Origin: Marinomonas atlantica
Lineage (GTDB): Bacteria > Pseudomonadota > Gammaproteobacteria > Pseudomonadales > Marinomonadaceae
DNA length: 64,000 bases
Direction of reading: 5' to 3'
NCBI RefSeq assembly: GCF_001639725.1
Contig: NZ_LTAW01000004.1
Location: 186,001-250,000, forward strand
The stretch's first letter is position 1, and each line of letters begins with the position of its first letter. A model generated the notes under the pieces. It was not told the origin of the DNA and did not search any database. It was given only the letters and a program-made list of their open reading frames with translations. The translations under genes and the position numbers were made by a program. Positions 8,292 to 17,407 of the stretch are shown here, piece by piece.

Positions 8292-9791
8292 TTAGAAAAC
8301 ATCTTCGCCAAAGATGGCTTCTTTCTCGTTCTCTAAGTCGGCGAAGGTCCAGAAATTAATGCTGTAGGGTGCGACCAAATCTAGCTTCGGGAGTTTGGGG
8401 AAATCTTTTAAGCGTACTTTCCCCTTTCGGAACCGTGGGTTAACACCATTAATTAAAACCTTTTTGCTGGTGAGTGAGTCCGCCGTGATTTCATAGCGTT
8501 TCTTTGGCGAGCCAAAAGACTGGAAGCGCAGTCGGTGAACGCGCCCAGTCATGTTAATAATTAACAAGGTCATACGGTCTTGTTTGTGGCCACCGTGGCA
8601 ATAAACAATTAAATCAGGATTTTGGCAGCTCACTTGATAGACCTGTTGTCCCATCAAACGCTTCCATAGCCAGCTCACCCAAAAGTCAGGATTAGGTTTT
8701 AAACTCTCGCGTTGAATTAAGCCGTAGTCTCCGCCAATAAGGGATTGGCGAATCATGACTTTTTGACCCAATTTTGCGCCACGGCCAAGTTGATCTGCCC
8801 ACCAAAAGCAAGAGGCAAAGCGATCTGAGAGCTTAGGTTGTCCGCCGCATTGAGCTGAGCCTGATTCCCCGGTCCAGAGCTCGGCTTGAGGCTGATACTT
8901 TTGGCGATAGGCTTCTAATTGATTTGAGAAAGCTTCAAAATCCAATAAAGATCGCTGATCGAGCAACTTTTCAATTCGTGCTGTACGTGTTCTGACAGGG
9001 GAACGCTGGCTTTGGAATGGGTAGTAATGCCAGTCGACTATATCAAGTTGCCCTTCTAGTTGTTCCAGAAATCTAGGCGTAATGTTCGATAGATATTTAA
9101 TGGTCTCACCCAAGTAGGGCCAAAAAGCACTGCCTGGTCCAGCAATGCGACTGTTTGGGTTGATGAGTCTGACCTGATTAATAAAGCGTTGATAATCGAG
9201 CACCAGTTGCTTTGCTCTAGGTTGAGCTTTTAATCCATGAAACGCCCAATAAGCGTTTAACTCGTTGCCTAGCTCGCAGACATCAATGTTGACACCGCGA
9301 TCAAGCGTATATTGAAGAAGTGCAGCGCTGTCTGCCCCATTCCATTTACCATGTTGATTGCGTTCAAAAGCACCGTATTTAAAAGTAAACATGAATTTTA
9401 ATTCATGTTGTTTGATAAAAGCTAATAAGCGATTCCAAATAGCTTCGCTGAGTTCCGGTTCTTTATCTTGGGGTAATTGCTGACAGCAAAAATAATGGAT
9501 TGTATCGGCTTCAGAGCCACCGATGCGAAGGAAAGCAGGCTTTAGGTGCTCAACGTATTGACTAAGCTTAGGGTGATTTAATTCCAAAGGAGGGACGCGA
9601 TTAGTACCGAGACCACGGCTTGAGTTGTTACTGCCTTCCCACCACTGTCCACCAACAATCAGTGAAATGTCAATAGAGAACGATAAGTAGCAAAGATCAA
9701 CCTCATGAATAGGGTGCTCATGCTCAAGTTTGATAAGGTTAATTGATTGTGCCCGCGGTGTCATAAAGCGGCGAAACGGATTTAGGGACAT
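8292..9791 (-). CDS. Glycoside hydrolase family 79 (heparanase-like) protein
   Basis: A 499 aa protein resembling animal and bacterial heparanase-type GH79 enzymes, which are retaining glycosidases acting on glucuronides. Visible features are FLRIGGSEADTIHYF (~88-101), the acid/base block CELGNELNAYW with Glu177, WHYYPF (~254) and the nucleophile block WTGESGSAQCGGQPKLSDRFAS with Glu309. The next stretch, around residues 330-375, reads like heparanase (a WADQLG segment, then KVMIRQSLIGGDYGL and PNPDFWVSWLWKRLMG). No signal peptide or membrane segment is seen, so a cytoplasmic location is predicted. I chose the ATG at 9791 over one four codons upstream because GGAG lies 8-9 bases before it. 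No carbohydrate operon surrounds it. Confidence 0.8.
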   Translation of the reverse strand: MSLNPFRRFMTPRAQSINLIKLEHEHPIHEVDLCYLSFSIDISLIVGGQWWEGSNNSSRGLGTNRVPPLELNHPKLSQYVEHLKPAFLRIGGSEADTIHYFCCQQLPQDKEPELSEAIWNRLLAFIKQHELKFMFTFKYGAFERNQHGKWNGADSAALLQYTLDRGVNIDVCELGNELNAYWAFHGLKAQPRAKQLVLDYQRFINQVRLINPNSRIAGPGSAFWPYLGETIKYLSNITPRFLEQLEGQLDIVDWHYYPFQSQRSPVRTRTARIEKLLDQRSLLDFEAFSNQLEAYRQKYQPQAELWTGESGSAQCGGQPKLSDRFASCFWWADQLGRGAKLGQKVMIRQSLIGGDYGLIQRESLKPNPDFWVSWLWKRLMGQQVYQVSCQNPDLIVYCHGGHKQDRMTLLIINMTGRVHRLRFQSFGSPKKRYEITADSLTSKKVLINGVNPRFRKGKVRLKDFPKLPKLDLVAPYSINFWTFADLENEKEAIFGEDVF

Positions 9792-9978
9792 AACATTCTC
9801 CATTTTGATGCTTCAGTCTGCCAAGTAAATATGACACCACAGTGAAGTTTTTGAGATGCATGCAAAATTGATATTAATGGAACTATTAAAAAATTCAGCT
9901 CATTGTGACTCCATTAAGTTGCAATGAAACTCAATAAAGTCAATGATTTAGATATTCTAAAAAAATAGAGATTTAACT

Positions 9979-11322
9979 GTGAACTCCGCTGCAAACCCTT
10001 ATGGATTGACCATGCACGAGCAACGCGACGCACTTTACGCAGAGCTGCATTCGCGCCCCTTCCATGTTATTCCCAGTCCAGCACGAATCAGCTACCTCGC
10101 TGTAATGGTTGATGTGTCTAAAAAGCACGCTGACTTTAAGCATTTCTGTGAGCTGTACAGCTACTTCGATCAAATTCCGCCAAGTCATGATTCGGTGTGC
10201 TTGGAAGCCGATTTTGGTGACGTGCGTATTCGTCGAGAAACGCATCTTGAGTTTGTTTCGTATACTGTTGTTAACCAAGGTCTACCGTTCCTTGCGGACC
10301 CATTTCTCAATACGGGGTTAAGTCGATTACCAAAGGAATGGCTTGAGAGGCTAGATGGTACGGTTGTTTCTGCTTTTCATGTAGCAGTTGAGGATGCAAC
10401 GCAACTGCCAGAGCCTGATCTTGCTGAAGTTAAATCCTATTTTGAAGGGATGCGTTTGGTGGGCAGTCAACCTCAGGCTGGGGCGGCGCAAGTTTGGACT
10501 ACGTTTAGAATTCACAGCGATGGCTGCGGGCGTATTTTAGTTTACAACCGTGAGATGAGTAACAGTCAACTGGGCCGAATGGTGCAGCGATTGATCGAAG
10601 TGGAATCATACCGTTTGATTGCTTTGTTAGGTTTGCCCTTAGCGCGACATTACAACCAACATTTAGCGCAGATGGATCGTAATCTTGCAGAACTAACAAC
10701 TCAGCTGTCGGATGCAAGTCACGATCTAAATGAGCAGGAAGTTTTAAGTAAAATTATCGATATGGCGGCATGGGTCGAGTCGGCCCGTGCCAGTACCACC
10801 TTTCGCTTCAGTGCTACAGCGGCTTACCATGATTTAGTTTTAAAGCGCTTGACGGAGCTGCGTGAAGACGAGGTTTCTGGGCATTTAACGATTACCGAGT
10901 TTATGACGCGTCGATTAACGCCTGCCGTTAGAACATGTAAGGCAACCGGCGAGCATTTAGAAAATCTGTCGCGTCGTATCGATCGTGTTTCAGAGATGAT
11001 GCGGACTCGCGTTGAAATGTCGATCCAATCTCAAAATCAGCATTTATTATCCTCTATGGATCGTCGATCAAAAATTCAGCTTGCCATGCAACATACGGTT
11101 GAAGGTTTATCGGTCGCTGCGATTTCTTATTACAGTGTGGGTTTGATCAAATACTTAATTGAAGCCGCTTATGAAAACGGTGCTCCCATAGATAAAAGCC
11201 TTGCTGTCGGGCTGTCAGTGCCTTTGGTTATCGGTGGTGTGTGGTGGGCAACTAGACGTATCCACAAGCGTTTTATGCAGTTAGCAAAAGAGCAGCAAGA
11301 TATCTGCGAAGAGCATCATTAG
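9979..11322 (+). CDS. DUF3422 family inner-membrane protein
   Basis: A 447 aa conserved protein of unknown function. The N-terminus carries the family-typical HEQRDALYAELHSRPFHVIPSPARISYLA. The central part is soluble and helical, and two hydrophobic segments near the C-terminus (~368-388 and ~400-420) suggest membrane anchoring. The best start is the GTG at 9979, because the conserved N-terminal motif begins about a dozen residues later; its ribosome site is weak. It stands alone, divergent from the GH79 gene. A function cannot be given from sequence. Confidence 0.8.
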   Translation: MNSAANPYGLTMHEQRDALYAELHSRPFHVIPSPARISYLAVMVDVSKKHADFKHFCELYSYFDQIPPSHDSVCLEADFGDVRIRRETHLEFVSYTVVNQGLPFLADPFLNTGLSRLPKEWLERLDGTVVSAFHVAVEDATQLPEPDLAEVKSYFEGMRLVGSQPQAGAAQVWTTFRIHSDGCGRILVYNREMSNSQLGRMVQRLIEVESYRLIALLGLPLARHYNQHLAQMDRNLAELTTQLSDASHDLNEQEVLSKIIDMAAWVESARASTTFRFSATAAYHDLVLKRLTELREDEVSGHLTITEFMTRRLTPAVRTCKATGEHLENLSRRIDRVSEMMRTRVEMSIQSQNQHLLSSMDRRSKIQLAMQHTVEGLSVAAISYYSVGLIKYLIEAAYENGAPIDKSLAVGLSVPLVIGGVWWATRRIHKRFMQLAKEQQDICEEHH

Positions 11323-11528
11323 TGGGAGTGAGCGGTCATTGGTCTAATTTAATGTTCGTAAATTTAATAAACTAGTTTTATAGGGGTTATAATAATGCAT
11401 GTTAGTGCATTGGGAGTAGGGTGTTACCGATGTGTCTGATGTCGATGCAACTAACGGTAAACTCTAAATAGGTTATTTCATTTTTCTTTTTTTATTGAGT
11501 TTTCTAATCCTTGGTGGAGAAGGTCTCA

Positions 11529-11642
11529 ATGTTTAAAGCATTAAAAAATGGCTGCTACTACGAACTGAAAAAAGGATCTCAGATGAGGTATAAAACCGAC
11601 CGTATTAAAATTAATCTAACGTATCTATGGAGGGGGTTATGA
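11529..11642 (+). CDS. Putative 37-codon ORF translationally coupled to the BCCT carrier
   Basis: A short frame begins at ATG 11529 with GGAGAAGG just upstream, and its TGA at 11640-11642 overlaps the carrier's ATG (ATGA). The predicted peptide is basic (MFKALKNGCYYELKKG... ending LTYLWRGL) with no hydrophobic transmembrane stretch. The ribosome site and the exact stop/start overlap argue for a translated leader or small protein. Against it are its length and the lack of any recognised family. It could act as a leader that tunes carrier translation. Confidence 0.4.
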   Translation: MFKALKNGCYYELKKGSQMRYKTDRIKINLTYLWRGL

Positions 11643-13279
11643 CAGATATGCATGAGTCTTCCCACTCTCATAAGCACAGTGATATGAAGACGGATTATGT
11701 TGTAGGACAAGATAATATTGTCGGAAAATTAGGCCCGTTAGGCTTCGATATCCACAACCGAGTATTTATTATTTCTGCACTTGCAGCAATAGTTTTTATA
11801 ATTCTTACATTAGTGTTTCCTGAAAAAGCTGGGACACTTTTCCAATCTATCGTGTCATTTTCAAATGAAACGCTGGATTGGTACTTTCTTGGTCTTGTCG
11901 ATTTTTTCATACTATTCTGTTTGTTCCTTGCATTTTCTTCTTTTGGCAAAGTTCGATTAGGCGGTAAAGACGCGAAACCAGATCACAGCTACTTGTCTTG
12001 GTTTGCGTTGCTGTTTACCGCTGGTATCGGAGTGGGCCTGTTGTTTTTTGGCGTGCTAGAGCCTGTTTACCATGCTAACGTTTCCTTGCCGCTAGGCATT
12101 ACGTCTCCTTTTGGTGCGGATGGTCAGCTAAACCCTGATGCGGTGGCTGAGGCGTCAGCGATGGGATTAGCCGGAACATTTTTGCACTGGGGCATTCATG
12201 GCTGGGCTGTGTATGTGATCATGGCATTAGGTTTGGCCCTGTTTACCTATAATAAAGGGCTACCATTTTCGATTCGCTCTGTGTTTTTCCCCATCCTTGG
12301 CGACCGTGTCTGGGGCTGGTGGGGCGACATTATCGATATTTTGGCCGTCTTTTCCACGCTATTTGGTTTGGCGACTTCATTAGGACTGGGTGCACAGCAG
12401 GCGAATGCCGGATTCAACTTTGTGTTTGGCTTAGAGGTGACTACAATGACTCAGGTTATTGTCATCTTGGTCGTAACTGCGGTTGCTTTGGTATCGGTTT
12501 GGCGTGGACTGGAAGGCGGTTTAAAGAAACTGTCTGAGTTTAATATGATCATGGCCGTACTGTTCTTCTTGTTCGTTCTATTGGTTGGACCGACCATGGT
12601 GGGCTTGGAAAGCATTTGGTCAGGTTTATCAACCTATGTTACGGAATTTATTCCTTTATCTGCTCCTGTAGGCCGTGATGATGATGCCTTCCGTCAAGGT
12701 TGGACAGTCTTCTACTGGGCATGGTGGATTAGTTGGTCTCCATTTGTAGGGATGTTTATTGCACGTGTTTCACGTGGTCGTACCGTGCGTGAGTTCATTT
12801 TCTGTGTCTTGGTGGTACCGAGTCTGTTCATCTTTATTTGGATGGGCGTTTTTGGTGGCATGGCGTTAGATCAAATCTATTCTGATCCATCTGGCAGCCT
12901 GGTTAAGAGTTACGTAATTGACAGTTACCGCCCAGAATTGTCGATCTTTGGTTTGTTGAATGACTTCCCATTCTCCGGTGTTGTATCGTGTTTAGCGATT
13001 GTGTTGGCGTTGGTGTTCTTTGTGACGTCGTCTGACTCAGGATCGTTGGTCGTGGATACTATTACCTCTGGTGGTAAAATCGATGCACCGCGTCCACAGC
13101 GTATTTTCTGGGCGATCGTAGAAGGGCTAATTGCCATCGTGCTCTTGATTGGTGGTGGTTTGTCGGCACTCCAAGCAGGTGTAACCGCAACCGCGATTCC
13201 ATTCTCTTTGCTGATGCTTGCGATGTGTTACTGCATCATCAAAGCACTGATTGGTGAGCGTCGTTTAATTAGATCTTAA
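11639..13279 (+). CDS. BCCT-family betaine/carnitine/choline transporter
   Basis: A 546 aa secondary carrier with about twelve membrane helices, probably importing a quaternary-ammonium osmolyte such as glycine betaine by Na+ or H+ symport. The family signature GWTVFYWAWWISWSPFVGMFIARVSRGRTVREF is present, as is the helix-4 aromatic motif LHWGIHGWAVY near the substrate site. The N-terminal tail is His-rich and hydrophilic. The long C-terminal osmosensing tail of BetP-type proteins is absent, since the protein ends soon after the last helix. The ATG at 11639 follows a strong GGAGGGGG. A hairpin terminator follows. Confidence 0.92.
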   Translation: MTDMHESSHSHKHSDMKTDYVVGQDNIVGKLGPLGFDIHNRVFIISALAAIVFIILTLVFPEKAGTLFQSIVSFSNETLDWYFLGLVDFFILFCLFLAFSSFGKVRLGGKDAKPDHSYLSWFALLFTAGIGVGLLFFGVLEPVYHANVSLPLGITSPFGADGQLNPDAVAEASAMGLAGTFLHWGIHGWAVYVIMALGLALFTYNKGLPFSIRSVFFPILGDRVWGWWGDIIDILAVFSTLFGLATSLGLGAQQANAGFNFVFGLEVTTMTQVIVILVVTAVALVSVWRGLEGGLKKLSEFNMIMAVLFFLFVLLVGPTMVGLESIWSGLSTYVTEFIPLSAPVGRDDDAFRQGWTVFYWAWWISWSPFVGMFIARVSRGRTVREFIFCVLVVPSLFIFIWMGVFGGMALDQIYSDPSGSLVKSYVIDSYRPELSIFGLLNDFPFSGVVSCLAIVLALVFFVTSSDSGSLVVDTITSGGKIDAPRPQRIFWAIVEGLIAIVLLIGGGLSALQAGVTATAIPFSLLMLAMCYCIIKALIGERRLIRS

Positions 13280-13300
13280 TATCTTTGACAGCGTCACTTA

Positions 13301-13349
13301 AACCTCTGGTTCTCATGGCTGTTTGGCTTTAAGAACCAGAGGTTTTTTT
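13301..13349 (+). terminator. Rho-independent terminator after the BCCT gene
   Basis: A 13-base perfect stem AACCTCTGGTTCT / AGAACCAGAGGTT (13301-13313 and 13332-13344) is followed by a T-run. Confidence 0.9.
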
Positions 13350-13407
13350 GTACTTATGTTATTGTAAATGGCTATTGCCTTTCGTCAGTTAAGGACAAGG
13401 ATGCCTG

Positions 13408-14589
13408 ATGATCAAAACCATCGCGATTGAAAACTACCGCTCGATTATCAACTTAACCATACCGCTTGGACGTCTGAATCTTGTCACAGGTGAGAATGGC
13501 AGTGGTAAGTCTAACCTCTATAAAGCATTGCGATTACTCGCCAAAGTGGGTGATGGTGGTTTGGTTCGATCACTCGCCGCAGACGGTGGATTAGAATCAG
13601 TTTTTTGGGCCGGGCCTGAGAAAATCACTAAACGTATGCGTTCAGGTGAGGTGCCAGTTCAAGGCGGACCACGTCAAACAAAACGCCAGTTAAAGTTAGG
13701 TTTTGCCGGGGAAGACTATGGTTACTCCGTGGCACTTGGTTTGCCCAAATTTGGCGTGGCCATGCCCACTAGAACCCCCACGCTGTTCAAGCTCGATCCC
13801 GGCATAATGCATGAGACGATTTGGCACGGAGAATATTATCGACCGGCAGGCGCATTAGTGGATCGACAGGACAATGCCATAAAGCGCCGCGCTGGGCGAA
13901 GTTGGGAGGTAGTGTCGTATCATGCGTCCAGTTTTGACTCTATGTTTGATCTGGCGGCAGACTCCCAACAAGCCCCTGAAGTGTTTTTTATGCGTGACCG
14001 AATTCGTAAGTGGCGCTTTTACGATCATTTTCGTACGGATCAGGCGGCACCTGCACGCCAGCATCATTTAGGTACTTTTACCCCCGTATTAAGTCATGAT
14101 GGACGCGATGTGGCGGCGGCGATTCAAACAATCCTTGAAATAGGCGATGCGGATGCCTTACATGATGCCATTGATTACGCGTTTCCGGGTGCGCGAGTTG
14201 AGGTTGTTCGCACCGACGAAGGGCGTTTTATACTGCAGTTCTATCAGCATGGTTTATTACGCCCGTTAAACGCTTCAGAGTTATCTGATGGAACACTGCG
14301 GTATGTTCTGTGGGTGGCTGCGTTATTAACGCCTAGGCCGCCTGAGTTAATGGTGTTGAATGAGCCTGAAACGAGCCTACACCCTGATTTATTGCCAGCC
14401 TTAGCTCGCTTAATTAGCTTTGCAGCGGATCACTGCCAAGTCTGGGTTGTGTCCCATGCCTCGCGCCTTATTACTGCTTTGGAACAATCAGAGCTGTGCC
14501 ATTCCATTCGTTTAGAAAAAGACTTTGGCGAAACTCAAATCCCAAGCATGGGCATGTTAGATTTACCGCCATGGCATTGGCCGTCCTAA
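13408..14589 (+). CDS. AAA family ATPase, SMC/RecF-like predicted ATPase
   Basis: A 393 aa ATP-binding protein. The start MIKTIAIENYRSI and Walker A GENGSGKSN (~29-37) are typical of the RecF/SMC/OLD group. Walker B with the downstream acidic/His motif is LMVLNEPETSLHPDLLPAL (~315). The signature-like LSDGTLRY lies before it and the H-loop VVSHAS after it. There is no TOPRIM nuclease domain and no adjacent nuclease or helicase. It belongs to the widespread single-gene 'predicted ATPase' family, whose role is not established; a DNA-metabolism or defence role is only possible. Confidence 0.8.
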   Translation: MIKTIAIENYRSIINLTIPLGRLNLVTGENGSGKSNLYKALRLLAKVGDGGLVRSLAADGGLESVFWAGPEKITKRMRSGEVPVQGGPRQTKRQLKLGFAGEDYGYSVALGLPKFGVAMPTRTPTLFKLDPGIMHETIWHGEYYRPAGALVDRQDNAIKRRAGRSWEVVSYHASSFDSMFDLAADSQQAPEVFFMRDRIRKWRFYDHFRTDQAAPARQHHLGTFTPVLSHDGRDVAAAIQTILEIGDADALHDAIDYAFPGARVEVVRTDEGRFILQFYQHGLLRPLNASELSDGTLRYVLWVAALLTPRPPELMVLNEPETSLHPDLLPALARLISFAADHCQVWVVSHASRLITALEQSELCHSIRLEKDFGETQIPSMGMLDLPPWHWPS

Positions 14590-14678
14590 AGTAAGAAAAC
14601 ATTTAAGCTTCGCTATGCTCAATTTCTTATGCATTTTACGTTAGAATACCTGCGAATTTTTTATTGGTGAATCTCGTC

Positions 14679-15608
14679 GTGGTAGAAAAAGCACAATTTT
14701 CAAAAGCATTGCTTCATCCCAAGCATTGGACACTTTGGCTAGGAATCGGTCTAGGGCGTTTAGTGTCTATGTTGCCACTGAATTGGCAAATGGGTATAGG
14801 CAAGGGTACTGGCCGTTTGATGATGAAATTTGCCAAAGGGCGAGTTCATACGGCTAGACGTAACTTGGAATTGTGTTTTCCTGATGCCACTGCAGAAGAG
14901 CATCAACAGTTGCTTGAACGAAACTTTGAAGAAACTGGCAAGGCCATTTTTGACACGGTCAGTGCATGGTGGTGGTCCGATAGTCGAGTGCAGCGTCATA
15001 TGGACATCACTGGGCAAGAGCATGTGCAAAAGACTTTGGAGAATGGACAGGGTGTGATCTTGTTTGCGGTGCATTGTTTACCGCTAGAAATGGGGGCGCG
15101 TATTTTCGGTCAGTTTAATCCAGGTATTGGTGTCTATCGACCACACAACAACCCTGTCATGGAATATCTTCAAGTCAAAGGTCGTCTTCGTTCTAATAAG
15201 GCTTTGATTCCAAAACGCGACGTTCGTCAAATGGTCCGCAGTCTGCGTGCACCTGATGTGATTTGGTATACCGCCGATCAGGATTTTGGGCGTTCAAGTG
15301 CTGTGTTTATTCCGTTTTTCGAAATGCCTGAAGCTGCGACGATTACGGGCGGCACTATGTTGGCAAAATTAGGCAAAGCAAAAGTTTTGCCTTTTTTCGT
15401 AGAGCGTAACGCAGACGACAAAGGCTATTCGATTAAAATCAGTGAACCTCTGGAAGACTTTCCTGGTGAGAGCGAATTGGCCGATGCCATTCGTGGAAAT
15501 CACATTATTGAAGATCTTATTAGTCGAAATAAAGCGCAATACATGTGGCTGCATCGCCGCTTTAAAACGCGCCCAAACCAAGATGATCCATCACATTACA
15601 GTAAGTAA
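14679..15608 (+). CDS. Lipid A biosynthesis late acyltransferase (LpxL/HtrB family)
   Basis: Membrane-associated acyltransferase of about 309 aa that transfers a secondary acyl chain from acyl-ACP to Kdo2-lipid IVA. An N-terminal hydrophobic segment (~20-40) is followed by the catalytic HxxxxE motif HCLPLE, the downstream block GVYRPHNNPVMEY, and the conserved YTADQDFG and VFIPFF regions. I chose the GTG at 14679 because GGTGA lies eight bases before it; in-frame TTG (14664) and GTG (14667) are alternatives. It could be LpxL, LpxM or LpxP; the sequence does not separate them. Confidence 0.85.
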   Translation: MVEKAQFSKALLHPKHWTLWLGIGLGRLVSMLPLNWQMGIGKGTGRLMMKFAKGRVHTARRNLELCFPDATAEEHQQLLERNFEETGKAIFDTVSAWWWSDSRVQRHMDITGQEHVQKTLENGQGVILFAVHCLPLEMGARIFGQFNPGIGVYRPHNNPVMEYLQVKGRLRSNKALIPKRDVRQMVRSLRAPDVIWYTADQDFGRSSAVFIPFFEMPEAATITGGTMLAKLGKAKVLPFFVERNADDKGYSIKISEPLEDFPGESELADAIRGNHIIEDLISRNKAQYMWLHRRFKTRPNQDDPSHYSK

Positions 15609-15635
15609 GCTAACCCTATTTAAAATGGTTTAGCT

Positions 15636-15663
15636 CGCGAGGTGGGTTTATCCGCACCTCGCG
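15636..15663. terminator. Hairpin between convergent lpxL-type gene and glpD
   Basis: A 9-base perfect stem CGCGAGGTG / CACCTCGCG with a ten-base loop. No strong T-run follows on either strand, so it is at best a weak bidirectional terminator. Confidence 0.5.
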
Positions 15664-15695
15664 GCAGAACTTTTATGGGGCATTTTTTAATCGGG

Positions 15696-17222
15696 TTAAA
15701 CGGTTGCGGCGACTAACTCGTTGTCGATAGGGCGGTTAAGCTTATCGGCTAAATAATCTTTTAGGGCTTGCACTTCTTGCGTATCTAGCTCCAAACCTAG
15801 CTTAGTACGACGCCACAGAATATCTTCCGCAGTGACCGCCCATTCATGCTCAACAAGATAGTCGACTTCTTTCTGATATAAATCCGAGCCAAAGCAAGCG
15901 CCCAATTCTTCAATAGATTGAGCATCCCCTAACAGAACGTATGAAAGCGTTCCATAGCTACCTGTAAATCGACGGGCCAGTTCAGGCGATAGAAACAGAA
16001 ATTCTGACATAAGTTTATTGATCATGACGGTGTAGTCATTACTCATATCTCCACCCGGAAGAGGTTTGGCGTGTGTCCATTCTTTTCCCATTGATGGGAA
16101 GTACTGCTTCAGGTCACTCATAGCTGACAAGGCTAGCTGTCGATACGTCGTAATCTTGCCACCAAAAATACTTAATAAAGGCGCTTTTCCATGGTCGTCT
16201 TCTACATGTAAGGTGTAATCCCGAGTAACAGAGGATGCATCGGAAGATTCATCATTCAACAGTGGTCGCACACCGGAATAGGTCCAGACGATATCCTCTT
16301 TTGCCAGTTGCTTTTTAAAGTGTTGATTGGCAACACTTAGAATGTACTGTGTCTCTTCGTCACTGATGGCAACGTCTTTTGGATCTCCTTTGTATTCTTC
16401 ATCGGTCGTACCAATCAAGGTGTATTTATCACGATAAGGGATGGCGAAAACGATCCGTTTGTCTGCATTTTGCATGATAAAGGAATTGGTTTGTTCGTAT
16501 AAACGAGGCACAACAATGTGACTGCCTTTAATCATACGGATGCCATAAGGTGCTTTGCGCTGTACCTTTTGCTCAATAAAGCTCGATACCCAAGGACCTG
16601 CCGCGTTAACAATAGCATTGGCGGTAAATTGCTGACGTTCGCCTGTGGTCGTGTTGTTGACCTCAATGGTCCATTTGCCATTTTCTCTATGAGCGGACTC
16701 ACAGCGCGTACGGGTCATGATCAATGCACCGCTTTCTTGCGCGCTTTGTGCATTAGCGATAACGAGTCTAGCGTCATCGACCCAGCAGTCAGAGTATTCA
16801 AACCCTTGGCTTATCTCAGATTTTAGGGCGCTTGAAGCATCGTATTTGACGCCCTTAGAGCCAAGTAGTTGCTCACGTTTACCTAGGTGGTCATATAAAA
16901 ACAAACCTAAACGTATTAACCATGCGGGTCGAAGGTGAGGTTGGTGAGGCATTTGAAAACGCATAGGGGTGACCAAATGCGGTGCTATTTTAAGTAGCAC
17001 TTCGCGTTCGCTGAGTGCTTCTCGAACCAATCGAAATTCGTAATGCTCCAAGTAACGTAGGCCGCCATGAATGAGTTTACTGCTCGCTGAAGACGTCGCA
17101 TTGGCAAGGTCATTCATTTCACACAGGGCGACAGTAAGGCCGCGCCCGGCAGCATCTGCTGCGATCCCTGTGCCGTTGATGCCTCCCCCGACGACGAAGA
17201 GATCGAAATGCGTTTGATTCAT
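15696..17222 (-). CDS. glpD: Aerobic glycerol-3-phosphate dehydrogenase
   Basis: A 508 aa FAD-dependent membrane-peripheral enzyme oxidising glycerol-3-phosphate to dihydroxyacetone phosphate and passing electrons to quinone. The FAD-binding motif VVGGGINGTGIAADAAGRG is at the N-terminus, followed by the GlpD block SSASSKLIHGGLRYLEHYEFRLVREAL. IYRDKY-type residues, SIFGGKITTYR and the C-terminal helical cap are present. Length matches the family (~500 aa). The promoter region contains a good GlpR operator candidate. It completes the glycerol route with glpK and the importer. Confidence 0.95.
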   Translation of the reverse strand: MNQTHFDLFVVGGGINGTGIAADAAGRGLTVALCEMNDLANATSSASSKLIHGGLRYLEHYEFRLVREALSEREVLLKIAPHLVTPMRFQMPHQPHLRPAWLIRLGLFLYDHLGKREQLLGSKGVKYDASSALKSEISQGFEYSDCWVDDARLVIANAQSAQESGALIMTRTRCESAHRENGKWTIEVNNTTTGERQQFTANAIVNAAGPWVSSFIEQKVQRKAPYGIRMIKGSHIVVPRLYEQTNSFIMQNADKRIVFAIPYRDKYTLIGTTDEEYKGDPKDVAISDEETQYILSVANQHFKKQLAKEDIVWTYSGVRPLLNDESSDASSVTRDYTLHVEDDHGKAPLLSIFGGKITTYRQLALSAMSDLKQYFPSMGKEWTHAKPLPGGDMSNDYTVMINKLMSEFLFLSPELARRFTGSYGTLSYVLLGDAQSIEELGACFGSDLYQKEVDYLVEHEWAVTAEDILWRRTKLGLELDTQEVQALKDYLADKLNRPIDNELVAATV

Positions 17223-17249
17223 GGCTTACCTCTTGAAAAACGAAAATTA

Positions 17250-17269
17250 TATGTTCAAAAACGAAAATA
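17250..17269. promoter_or_regulatory. Candidate GlpR operator upstream of glpD
   Basis: The stretch ATGTTCAAAAACGAAAAT matches the E. coli GlpR operator pattern (ATGTTCG..AACGAACAT) at most positions. It lies ~30 bases upstream of the glpD start, and related AAACGAAAAT and TTTCGAT half-sites flank it. Confidence 0.55.
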
Positions 17270-17407
17270 CAGTTTCGATATTAGACGTGTATAGGTGGTT
17301 TTTCAAGCAGATGATAGGAAAATAAACATCAAAGTTATTCTTTTTTGCGCCATAAAGCGCTAGGGAAATTGGCCTTCTAGCGCTGACAACGGTTTAAAGG
17401 CGAGTGG

